Shown here: piece after piece, positions 55,388 through 64,000 of the stretch | How positions within the stretch are numbered: position 1 is the first letter of the stretch | Layout: every line of letters starts with the position of its first letter | Assembly (NCBI RefSeq): GCF_910589235.1 | Contig: NC_060974.1 | Coordinates: forward strand, 639,501 to 703,500 | DNA length: 64,000 bases | Direction of reading: 5' to 3' | Source of the DNA: Vespa crabro | Lineage: Eukaryota > Arthropoda > Insecta > Hymenoptera > Vespidae | Notes under the pieces: model-generated | Databases searched by the model: none | Told to the model about the DNA's origin: nothing | The model's input: the letters and a program-made list of their open reading frames with translations, nothing else | Made by a program: the position numbers and the translations under genes

Positions 55388-58322
55388 GGCCCTGACGTAC
55401 CGGGCCACTTTGTTCCACTCCCCCAGAACTCGGAGCATTTTTTTGACAACGTTGCCCGAAGAGATTACACCGAGGTCTTGCTCCAAGGCGACACGTTCGT
55501 CGCTCCAACGGGCATATTTGAAAAATGTGTGGTAGGCGTCGTTGATGGTACAGTCGCCATTGGGACAGTTGCCGTCTGCAACATTCCTCATTTCTGCAAG
55601 GTAGGAGCAGAAGAGTCCATGCACTGTCAAGAAATGGGTGAGGTAGAAGTCGATCTCCCCAGGTCCCGGTTTAGCCAGCTGTCTAGCAGACTGATGAGTC
55701 GGATGGTCAACTGCCCCTATGCTATCGTTCTCATCTATGTTGCCAGGTCTTGAAATTGCTAGACTTGGCGAACCTTGCTGCCTCATCCTTTCCCAGAAAG
55801 GGCATTTGTTGGTGGACAAATTGTCTCCCCCTGGTCTAGTAGATTGATTGGGATTAACCCCGTAATCTCTACTACCGCGGACTCAGAGACCGTGCAGTAG
55901 GAGCACGAGATTTGGAGAGCGCCCCTCTTCTGTACCGCAGCTATGCGCTTGAGGTATGTCTCGTAACGCAGTACTTCGGCACAGACCTCCACGCCATACA
56001 GCAACACTGCTTCAGTAGCGCACCTCAGTAGACGCCTCATGCACGATCGGGGAACGTTGACGTTGGCCATGAGTGTACCAAGCGAGGCTAATACTTTTAC
56101 CGCCTTGTCGGTTTCTCTAATTATGTGCTGTCCGATATTGAGCTTGTTGTCGAGCGTTCTACCTAAGTGTTTGACAGCCGACTTAGTCTGGACCGCCGCT
56201 TCTCCTAAGATGAAGCTGCGCAAGGTGTTGATGTGCTTCTTCGTAAGTAGCACGATCTCTGGCTTCTGCACTGCTACGGATAGCTCGTGGTCTGCAATCC
56301 AGAAAATGACTCTGCGTATGACCTGGAAGAGCAGCAGCTGTGCACCCTCCATGTCTCTTGCAGTTATGACAACTGCAATGTCATCTGCGTACCCAACGAA
56401 GAAAGCACATTCAGGGACTACCATACGAAGGATTCCGTCTTAGAAAATATTCCAGATATCCGGTCCCAGTATGGGGCCCTGGTCTGTCCCCGATGTCAAC
56501 TCTAAGCTACTCGGAAAATTGCCTGTATTGTATTCTAGGAAGCACTTGTTCAAGTAGTCCCCGAGAAATCGGAGTAGGTACTACGGGACACTGAAGTTAC
56601 GTTCGAGCGCTTCCAATGCCAAGTCTCACCTGAGGGAGTTCAAGGCATTTCTCACGTTTAAGGAGGCCAGCAGACACGAAGTGCTGGAATGGTAAATCCC
56701 TCGCTCCGTCATTTTGGCGGCCGTGACTGCGAGGCTGGTGGAGAGGCCGGATAGAAATCCATACTGGTGGGCGACAAGATCCCTCGATGCCCTCACGGTT
56801 GCGTGCAGTCATGGCATAAGCAGCTTCTCCAGGTGCTTGCCAGCCGTATCGAGCATAGAAATAGGCCTGTATGACGAAGCTGCCTCTGCTGGACCATTGC
56901 CCTTGCTGATGGGCACAAGCCTCGCTTTCTTCCACGGGGCGGGGAAGATGCTCCACCTGAGGCAAATGTTGTACATCTTCAGCAAGAGCTCAGAGTGACT
57001 CTGCGCGTCGGTTTTAATTATTTCCGATGGAAGACCGTCAGGGCCTAGAGATTTCTTATTCCGCATAGAATGTGAAAAGATGCGGCTCTTATTCTGTAAA
57101 TTGTGGCGCTTCGATTATGCCAGGCGCAGCCCTGCTAATTTCTCTCTTCGGCTGTGAGGGGAATAGAGTATGCACAATGTATTCCAACGTCCTCGCATCC
57201 TGAGGGATCCCTTGCGTACAAGTCCCCAGCTTTCGAGTGACGATCTAGTACCCTAATCCTCACGGAAACCGATCGACATTCTGGCACAGCTCCTTCCAGC
57301 AACGACGTTGACTGACCTTGATGGCCCTCTTCAAAGACATTTTGGCCGCTTGATACTCTGCAACCAAGGGAGCAGCGTCGAGGTCGCGTCCCTTCGCTCG
57401 TTGTGCTAAACGGCAAAACCTTAAGCACTTCTTACGAAGATCTGCGATCTCGCTCATCCAACAGTATGCAGGATGCCTCTGCCGTTTTGTTCTCTTTTTT
57501 GGCACCGATATCGCGCAAGCCTTTTGGATGAGCTGCATAGTTATTGCAGTAACCATCCTTGTTTGTGCAGGTGGCGTTAAACGCGCGGAAACAAATTGAT
57601 GGTATCTTCAACCTTCATCTATGACCGAGGACATACTCTCTCGATACATTCTTGCAATGGTCCACCGGTGGGAGGTCGTTCGACACTTATCACGGCTGGC
57701 CTCCCATCGTGTACATCGAATAGGATGTACTGATGTTCGTTCCCGGTATAATCCTCAATTTCCCGCCTGCCTGCGACTCTTGCCACAAGTTGTTCGTTGG
57801 TTAGAGGTACGTCCGGGATCGTCACTCTGTAGCCCTGCCTACGAAGGTTGGCGTCGATCATGTGCTGAGTACTGATAGCTATAGTCTCGACGCCACCTCC
57901 ATGATTCGTCTTCCTCTGGAGTCCGGCCTGGCTTCCCCCCATTCGAGAGATTTGGCATTGAGGTCTCCAGTCACAATGAGATCCCCTTGAATTTCCCGGA
58001 ATGCGTCTTCTAGATCGTCCAGGTTGGTCTGGAAGCCGTTTTTCAGGACGTTCAGGGAGAGATATACTTTGAAATAAGTTGTGGAGTTATGTCTCACCCA
58101 ATTGTAACCGCGTCCGTATCTTTGATCTGACAGATGTATTTGTCGGGGATCCGGGATCCAGATGGCCGCGGTGCCCAATTCGTGTACGTACCATCTTATT
58201 CTTGCTCTGTCCTGGTACTGTTCGCTGATTAAAACTATATTAGCTTGTTTTTAGGAGCAGAGCTGGGTTAGAAGGTGGTGTGCCGCCCTGCTCCTTTTAA
58301 GATTGCCCTGAATTACTCTCAT
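55388..58322 (-). pseudogene. ORF2 remnant of R1 copy E: APE, RT with intact YADD, C-terminal domain
   Basis: The ATG at 58320-58322 overlaps the ORF1 stop. The N-terminus reads MRVIQGNLKRSRAAHHLL, with a stop near 58243-58245. The APE runs through 57879-58178 (GDLNAKSLEWGEARPDSRG) and, after a frameshift near 57880, 57619-57942 (EDYTGNEHQYILFDVHD). RT fingers are in 56809-57066 (LGPDGLPSE; WKKARLVPISKG; SYRPISMLDTAGK), then QYGF. The palm block GTDQGPILGPDIWNIF is followed by a TAA at 56440-56442. The catalytic YADD at 56380-56391 is intact inside a 213-residue open frame (55783-56424), which continues through the post-RT region (MANVNVPRSCMRRLL, LLYGVEVCAEVLR). The C-terminal cluster reads NCPNGDC...YHTFFKY, with two of its Cys lost. 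Confidence 0.92.
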
Positions 58323-59600
58323 CCTTGTTTCTTCTTGTTGGCTGTTTCATGGGACTCCAGGAAAGCTTTGCAGGACCTTGATCCCGCCAGGTGCTTCTTA
58401 GGTACATCTACGTTATGGTAGCACAGGTAGTAAGAAGCCTCACTGACCTAGCAATTTTTGATCTTATGCTCGCCGGAGAAATAGCAAAATTTTCTGCGGT
58501 CAGGGCCATTGCACGAGGCGTTATAGTGACCATAATCGAAACAGTGGTAGCATCGCCTCACTTCTGTTCTTCACCTGACCCTGCAGCTGACGAAGACGAC
58601 CAGCACTTGGCCGGCCTTTGAAAGCTTCTTAGCTGCTTCTTCTTCTATTTTGACGAGGGCCAGGCGTTGTTGTCTCGCGTTGGGGTTAATCAATCTATCT
58701 TCAAGTTTCCCCGAGTACTCTGGCATGGTCCTATTTAGTGTCTCCTCGACTTCCACCAACGATGCGCAGCAATCGCAGTCCCCTCTCTCCAGCGTAGCTC
58801 TAGGGACCTGTTCCGTGATGCTGATCGTTTCTCCTACTTCTTTTCCTTAGGGTTTCTGCGAATGAGGCCCTGATATGCGCAATGGTATTTTTCAGTTCGA
58901 GGAGAACCCCTCCGGTTCTGGTCTGCCGGACCCATCTAACGTCTACCTCTTCGGCGCTAGTCTTGAAGCGCTGTTGGATGGCTCCTTCTATGTCTGTGTA
59001 AGATTAACCTTACGGAGGTTTCAGGAGGATCGCGTCCGGCCACGTTTTATTTCTCGGCCTATCCTTCGATTTGATCGGCTTCTTTTTCTCTTGCTGTGGA
59101 TGTTCCGCCGCCTTCTTCGCTGTTTTTTCCTTATTTTTTCTCTTCTTCTCGAACTCCGTCTACGTGGTGGCATCGGACGTCGTCGTCTCTTGCATCGGTC
59201 TTTTGAGGCTCTCTTCAGGCAACTGCGGCAGGCTTGTGGCTATTCTCTTAATTGAGCCAGCATCAGTTATAGAATTTGCCCCAGGGCTCTGAGAAACTCG
59301 GGCGAAGGTCCTCGCTTGTTATGGACTTTGTTCGAAATTTATAAGTGAACTCGAGACTGTCTATGATGTCCTCCAGTTCTGGAAGCCCTTACTTAATAGC
59401 GTTGTTTACGTTAGACTGTCTAGTAACAGCCACCTTCATTTTGGTAAGGAGAACTTTCGCTTGCGCGAGTTCCTCACTCTCTACATCTTGTGGTGTCCCT
59501 ATCGCAGGCTGGATAGGTGACGTCAGGCCGGGAACCGTGTGCTATCAACGGCCCTGGCAGCCAATAGCCACTCCACTAAGTGGCTTTCTTCATATCGTAC
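58319..59600 (-). pseudogene. ORF1 (gag-like) remnant of R1 copy E
   Basis: From the N-terminal side the readable blocks are: a possible start near 59580 (MESHLVEWLLAARA); a Ser/Lys-rich region (SLKRPMQETTTSDATT, about 59170-59215); a conserved gag block WPDAILLKPP, a stop, then SYTDIEGAIQQRFKTS (about 58965-59040); RWVRQTRTGGVLLELKNT (about 58885-58940); and three zinc knuckles near 58400-58560, now CYHCFDYGHYNASC, CYFSGEHKIKNC and CYHNVDVPKKH. The frame ends KKKQG and TGA at 58319-58321, overlapping the ORF2 ATG. Such proteins bind element RNA and can steer it to the target chromosome region. The product is broken by several stops. Confidence 0.85.
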
Positions 59601-59999
59601 CTTTTCTTGTGATATAGACACCGCAGGCCAGGTCGCCTACCTGTCGTGTGCTTCCTGTTGCAATATCCAGAGCTGGGGCCAGGTTGCCTACCCCAAGCTC
59701 CTGGCAGTTGCTGAATGACGACGGCGGATGGCCTGGCCTAACACCACCTGACACCGCAGTGGTGTGGGTGTCCCTCCCACGCCCGCTTTTGCTATTTTCT
59801 GTACTATCCATCATACGAAATATATTATTGGGAGGCAAGCTCCCCAAAGGAAAGGAAAGGAACGGAAGGAAGCCTGAGAGTGAGAGAAAGAATAGAAAAG
59901 GATACAAAAGAAGAACAAAGGTATGAATAGCCGTACAATAACATTCACACGCCATTCACACAGTCTCTTTCAGTCGCCTCATACGACAAGCAGGGAGTA

Positions 60000-60032
60000 C
60001 TGTGGGAGTATTCTACTTCCCCCTACCCACAG
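60000..60032 (-). promoter_or_regulatory. 5'-terminal hairpin of the R1 element (copy E)
   Basis: The arms CTGTGGG (60000-60006) and CCCACAG (60026-60032) are perfectly complementary with a 19-nt loop, starting 3 nt from the 5' end of the element. Copy C has the same arms with one mismatch (CTATGGG near 26918 against CCCACAG near 26942). A stem at the very 5' end could act in the RNA or in the promoter; the role is unknown. Confidence 0.6.
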
Positions 60033-60035
60033 GGG

Positions 60036-60154
60036 ATAATAATAATAACGAAAATAATAATAATAACGATAATAATGTTAATAGCGATAATAACGATTAT
60101 AACGATATTAACGATAATAATAACGAAAATAATAATTATAATAATACTAACAAT
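60036..60154 (+). repeat. AATAACGAT-type array between copy E and element X copy 2
   Basis: About 120 bp of the usual array. Element X begins at TGTTAC at 60155, preceded by TAACAAT. No gene is visible. Confidence 0.9.
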
Positions 60155-60904
60155 TGTTACATCCCGCGACAAGCGACGTATGTAAATTAAAAAAAAAGGA
60201 ATAACATATGTAAACTATAGTATAAATGAAAGATTAATACATAAGCTAGCTTAAGTGAAGGGGATCATCCTTCAAAATTCATATCGCACATTCGTAGGCT
60301 AAATATTATTATACATATTCAAAATTTGGATAATTTTACTACTAGCAATATTAGCTAAGATACCTTATAAACTCCTGTTACTACCAGCACCTTCTTATTA
60401 ATAATACATAAAACACATAAAAGAATAATAATAATAATTAGCGAACAAATTGGGACCTATGTTAACAAAATACACACATATACATACAACACTATAATAT
60501 AATTCACAATTACCCTAATGAATTAATGTTCAACAACCTTGGGAAATTCCTGCGAGAAATTTCTTTAAATAAATGTAATAAATAATTGCGAGACATACTT
60601 ATCGATTATGGCGAGACGACATCTGGTGATATGGGTTTTAACATCCTGCGTTCCAAGTATTAAGAACAACGATATCGACATTATTTTCGGAACCACACCT
60701 GCTGATAACAACATTCCAGGGGCTAAGAGCTCCCAGAATTACATCCGGTGATAAGCACCGAGTGAACGCAATACTTCGAAGAGGTAATAAAGGAACGCTC
60801 GCATAGTTCTGCCTCACCACCACCGCACTCAGGCGGCAAGCGCGAACGGCGTGACCCACCACCACCGCACTTAGGCGGCACGTTCGAGCGGCGCAGATGC
60901 GCAG

Positions 60905-60912
60905 TGACGTCA
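60905..60912 (+). promoter_or_regulatory. CRE-like palindrome TGACGTCA in element X copy 2
   Basis: Same octamer in the same context (GCAGTGACGTCAACCG) as in copy 1. It is a putative bZIP site; no function is shown. Confidence 0.45.
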
Positions 60913-61292
60913 ACCGTACTCGCCCTAGCAGGAGCAAAGAACGTAGTCAGACAGTCATAGTTCGCAGCCTTACCCAACAAGACGCAAGCTCCTAGTCTCG
61001 AGCCTTAAGCAGACATTATCCAACTTTGAATTTTACGCTAGAGTTTATCTTTGTCAATTAAATAAGTTAGAACTCGTCAATTAAAATTAAAATTAAATTT
61101 TTTATTAAAAACAATAAAATAACCACGTTCGCGTGCGGAACATCATCCAAAGGTGTAATTAATCAGTGTACTTTAGTGAAACATTTAAAACATAAATAAA
61201 ATTGTTATTGTTAACCAACTAATGATTTCTTTATATCCATACATTCATCCATCCTTATTGCTCGGTGAGGACGAACCGCACGAGTATCCTGC

Positions 61293-61299
61293 TATAAAA
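61293..61299 (+). promoter_or_regulatory. TATA box of element X copy 2
   Basis: TATAAAA lies 95-101 bp before the ATG at 61394, between two GGTGAGGACG...CCGCACG blocks (about 61264-61283 and 61310-61328). Arrangement and spacing are as in copy 1. Confidence 0.5.
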
Positions 61300-61393
61300 T
61301 TATCGTTTCGGTGAGGACGCTCCGCACGTACGACACTTTTCTCTTTCTCTCCTATCATCAAACAAACACCTCTTCCTATTACTTACCCTCCTA

Positions 61394-61732
61394 ATGACGA
61401 AGGTACGTCGCGGTGGTAGAAAATATCAACTACATTGTCTGTTAAAGGAGCTTTACCACGAAACCGAAATTTATAACGATACTTTGGGTGTTGAATTAAT
61501 TGAAGAAGAGAAAGTAAATTTTCCCTCATACCGCCTGATTCCCCTGCAGCTCTCTAGAAGGTGGATAACCCCACTGGACCTTCCGATTTTGGATCCGAGG
61601 ACCACCAAATATCTGGAAATAAGGCTCCACCATCAGCTTGGATTGTCTTCCCATAAGGTAAGTGAGCATTTGAAATATCGATTCGACACTCTGTTCGGAG
61701 CAAATGCAGAGCCATTTGAACTGCCCAGGTAA
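61394..61732 (+). CDS. Element X putative protein, copy 2 (112 residues, unknown function)
   Basis: The frame starts MTKVRRGGRKYQLHCLLKEL and ends RFDTLFGANAEPFELPR at a TAA. That TAA is part of AGGTAAGG (61728-61735), the same splice-donor-like string as in copy 1. Relative to copy 1 about 21 residues differ. Conserved blocks are VRR.GRKYQL, LLKELYHETE, YNDTLGVELIEEEK and EHLKYRFDTLFG. I do not recognise the family. It may be the first exon of a gag or transposase, or a decaying host-derived exon. If the donor is used, the stop at 61730 would be intronic and the protein longer. Confidence 0.45.
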   Translation: MTKVRRGGRKYQLHCLLKELYHETEIYNDTLGVELIEEEKVNFPSYRLIPLQLSRRWITPLDLPILDPRTTKYLEIRLHHQLGLSSHKVSEHLKYRFDTLFGANAEPFELPR

Positions 61733-61755
61733 GGGCCGAATAGGGCACAAATCAC

Positions 61756-61985
61756 AGGCACAAATCATATATCGAATATAATAATAATATTATTAATAAC
61801 GGTAATAATAAATGTAATGATTGTAAAGATAAAAACGACAATAACGGTAATTATAATAATGATAATAATTACGGTAACATTAAAAATACTGATAATAACG
61901 ATAGTTAGGGTAATTTGGAATATAACGGTAATAACTGTAATAACGATAATAACAATAATAACGATAATAACTTTTATAACGATAA
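61756..61985 (+). repeat. AATAACGAT-type array between elements X and Y
   Basis: About 230 bp of the usual array, ending ATAACTTTTATAACGATAAT just before the 3' end of element Y. No gene is visible. Confidence 0.9.
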
Positions 61986-64000
61986 TTCTTTCCTCTTCTT
62001 CTTTCGATGAGGCTTGCTAGGGATCACGTGCCAATTTCAATTCTTCTCACTTAGCAGTTTTACTTTCAGTTCCATCCAATATTCCTTCATCTTTTCACTA
62101 TGGTGTTTCTTTCTGTCCTCAGATCACTTCGCACCAGGTTCCTTCTTCAATCTTCCTTGAGAACCATCCATTTTTATTATCCTCTTTCTAAAAATCTCTG
62201 TCTATTATTTCTTCCGCACTTATATTATTTCTTTAACTCTCGAATCAAAGCTAGTTGTTGCCTTTTCCTCCCAAAGATACATGAGTATCCTTTTTGATAA
62301 TCGTGACTCATCCATTCTGTAAATATGGCCAAAAAATTGAAGTCTTCCATTCTTTATCGTTTCTGTCATGTCTTCTTTGTTCCTGTATATCTCGTCATTA
62401 GATATTCATTTCCATACTTTTGTTGTTTTCACTGGACCTAATATTTTCCTCATGATTCTCCTTTCTAGTACTTCTAGTTTATCTAATCTATAATTTAGTA
62501 ACAAGCATTCTCTCGCTTATATGCATTCCGGATTCACTACTGTAGCGTAATGTCTTATTTTAAGATTTTTACATAAATACTTTTTGTTCTAAAAATGCTT
62601 TGTGATACCATACGCTATTTCCATCTTTCGTAACCTATCTTCTACTGCAGATTTTTCTAAATTATTTCTTGAATTATTTCTGCTAGGTATTTGAATTTCC
62701 TTATTTTTTCCATTGCACCAATATCTCTAGATAAAAATTTTGGAGCGTTCTTGATGTTTTTCATAAATTTAGTTTTTTCTACGAATATTTTCAAACCTAC
62801 TTTGTTAGTTATTTCTTCCAAGAGATTGATTTGTGTAGTTAGACTTTTTAGGTAGTCTGACACTTTGGCAAAACCGTCTGCAAATGCTAGGCAACATAAT
62901 TCAATGCCATTGCTTTATCCCCCCCAAAGTTACTAGCGAAATGTTTTGTTCTTTAATCTTTATCTTCGAAATTCTTCCAATTATTTTTAGAACACAGTTG
63001 AACGGAGGAGTAGATAAACCATCACCTTGCCTTACATCTGTATTTATCTCAATAGGATTAGATATCTCACCCATAAATTTTATTTTTGAAATCGTGTCAG
63101 TGAGTGTTTCACGTAATAAGTTTGCCTATTTATTTTTTACTCCAAATTCACGTATTGCTTTACCTAAGGTTTCTGTATCAACAGAGTCAATTGCCTTTTT
63201 AAAATCTATAAATTTTGCAAATATGTCCTTTGAATTCAGTAACCTATGGCGAATTATGGATTTTAAGTTAAAAATTTGTTCTGTACAAGTTTTATCTTTC
63301 CGATATCAAGCTTGATACTCGCCCAGTTGCTTGTCAAGTGTTGTTTCTATTCCATTCAGCAATATCTTTCAGATTACCTTATATGCAGTTTGCAGAAGAG
63401 AGATGCCTCTATATATACCATCGTTCTGTTTGTCCCCTTTTTTATCTAATGCGTGAATTAGAGCTACTTTCCACTCTTCTGGAATACTCTCTGTTCTCCA
63501 AATATCTTCAAAGATTATCTTCATCTATTCAATGATTTTTGAATGAGACCATTTCAAAAGATCACATGTTATAGGGTTTTCTCATCTAGCTTTATTATAT
63601 TTTAGATTTTTAATTGCTGCCTTAATATCTTTAGCATTATCTTGTATATATTCTTCCAGATTTTCAGTTGTTTCAGAGAATTCCAATTTATGTTTCGGTT
63701 CAGGGAAATTTAAATGTTGATCGAAGAGTTTCACAAGTATTTCACAGTTTTCTGCATTGCTTAGGCCAAGTTCACCATTTTCATTTTTGATGCATATGCT
63801 AGGCCCTTGATAACTCCTCAATTGACTCTTAAAAGTCTAATAGAAATTTCGTGAAATATTTTTAACAAAGATGTTTTTCATGTCGATAATTGTGATTTTT
63901 CGAAAGATATTTTAACTCCCCATAATATTCTAGCAATGTCTTTCCTTCGTTTTTTGAATTGGTCGTGGTGTTCAATCTTCCCCGAGCATTTCCACTTTTT
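61986..64000 (-). mobile_element. Second non-LTR retrotransposon family, element Y (3' half; continues past the window)
   Basis: The base composition changes to ordinary AT-rich coding-like sequence. On the minus strand, RT motifs of a non-LTR element that is not R1-like can be read (see next entry). The 3' end abuts the 9-bp array at about 61985, without a visible A-run. The 5' half, with the expected endonuclease, lies beyond 64000. The motif style (RQGDGLS, FADD, FKYLGEIIQ) resembles elements I associate with the RTE or Jockey side of the tree; the clade cannot be fixed from this fragment. Confidence 0.85.
62650..64000 (-). pseudogene. Reverse transcriptase remnant of element Y
   Basis: Blocks in order on the minus strand: a pre-RT region with AIKNLKYNKAR (63582-63821); CTEQIFNLKSIIRHRLLNS (about 63220-63290); FIDFKKAIDSVD, which holds the first catalytic Asp (about 63175-63215); SKIKFMGEISNP and VRQGDGLSTPPFNCVL (about 63005-63090); then, after a frameshift, CLAFADG at 62873-62890; and NKVGLKIFVEKTKFM with FKYLAEIIQ (62657-62863). 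The FADD box has become FADG, so one catalytic Asp is lost. Stops and frameshifts lie between the blocks, including one just before FADG. The protein would reverse-transcribe element RNA at its target, but this copy is inactive. 62000-62650 is the degenerate C-terminal and 3' UTR part. Confidence 0.85.

Larger units (their letters stand above)
55388..60035 (-). mobile_element. R1-clade element, copy E (3'-truncated)
   Basis: On the minus strand the copy starts CCCCTGTGGGTAG at 60035, after TATTATTATTAT of the array. It carries a 5' UTR, ORF1 and ORF2, and stops at about 55388 (equal to about 22546 in copy C), so the last about 330 bp including the 3' UTR are missing. A 3' loss is not expected from reverse-transcription failure. 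Later recombination or deletion between array repeats is more likely. It is the best-preserved coding copy but still has several stops. Confidence 0.94.
60155..61755 (+). mobile_element. Unclassified repeated element X, copy 2 (about 1.6 kb)
   Basis: Begins TGTTACATCCCGCGACAAGC and follows copy 1 through the AT-rich leader, the doubled GC-rich block (about 60815-60900), the TGACGTCA site, the TATA box and the open frame, to GGGCACAAATCAC. After that an extra AGGCACAAATCA repeats the last bases before the array resumes. Copy 1 continues differently, so the 3' end of the element is uncertain. Insertion is within the 9-bp array. No target duplication is clear. Confidence 0.8.

Noticed and set aside
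53882..55819. 645-residue minus-strand frame that looks like a large protein
   Set aside because: Its first part is the ORF2 C-terminus of R1 copy E; the rest is read-through into the 9-bp array. It is not one gene.

Overview
This window is eukaryotic repeat DNA with no recognisable single-copy host gene. The retrotransposon families (an R1-clade APE/RT element and a second endonuclease-type non-LTR element) point to an arthropod, most likely an insect; the species cannot be told from the sequence. The long open frames are almost all artefacts of a 9-bp simple repeat whose period is a multiple of three.

Layout. 1-4610: decayed R1-clade element on the minus strand (copy A, 3' end outside the window). 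4611-8590: AATAACGAT-type array interrupted by a 384-bp R1 3' fragment (copy B), changing at about 5946 into an AATAATCAT-type array. 8591-19195: about 156 diverged monomers of a 68-bp satellite. 19196-22213: AATAACGAT array. 22214-26953: end-to-end R1 copy C (4.74 kb). 26954-27418: array. 27419-36968: the 68-bp satellite in the opposite orientation, interrupted at 31675-33262 by an unclassified repeated element (X). 36969-42300: fifteen monomers of a 341-bp satellite with higher-order structure. 42301-50942: AATAACGAT array with an AT-rich island. 50943-53440: R1 copy D (5' truncated, internally deleted). 53441-55387: array with a 450-bp inverted patch. 55388-60035: R1 copy E (3' truncated). 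60036-61985: array carrying a second copy of element X. 61986-64000: 3' half of a different non-LTR element (Y).

How the parts relate. All five R1 copies lie on the same strand relative to the polarity of the AATAACGAT repeat. Copies A, C and E end at 5'-CCCC against the repeat, and copies B, C and D end in a short A-run against it. This is the pattern of a target-specific R1-clade element, like TRAS/SART in telomeric repeats or Waldo/Mino in microsatellites, but with a 9-bp target that I do not recognise from any described family. None of the copies is intact: A has lost both YADD aspartates, C is frameshifted in YADD, D lacks most of the RT, and E keeps YADD but has stops. In D and E, ORF1 and ORF2 meet at an ATGA overlap.

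The region looks like heterochromatin (pericentromeric, centromeric or subtelomeric): three satellite families side by side, one in inverted blocks, with nested retroelements. Coordinates of repeat borders are by eye, good to about 5-20 bp. Identities and counts are estimates by reading, not alignments.
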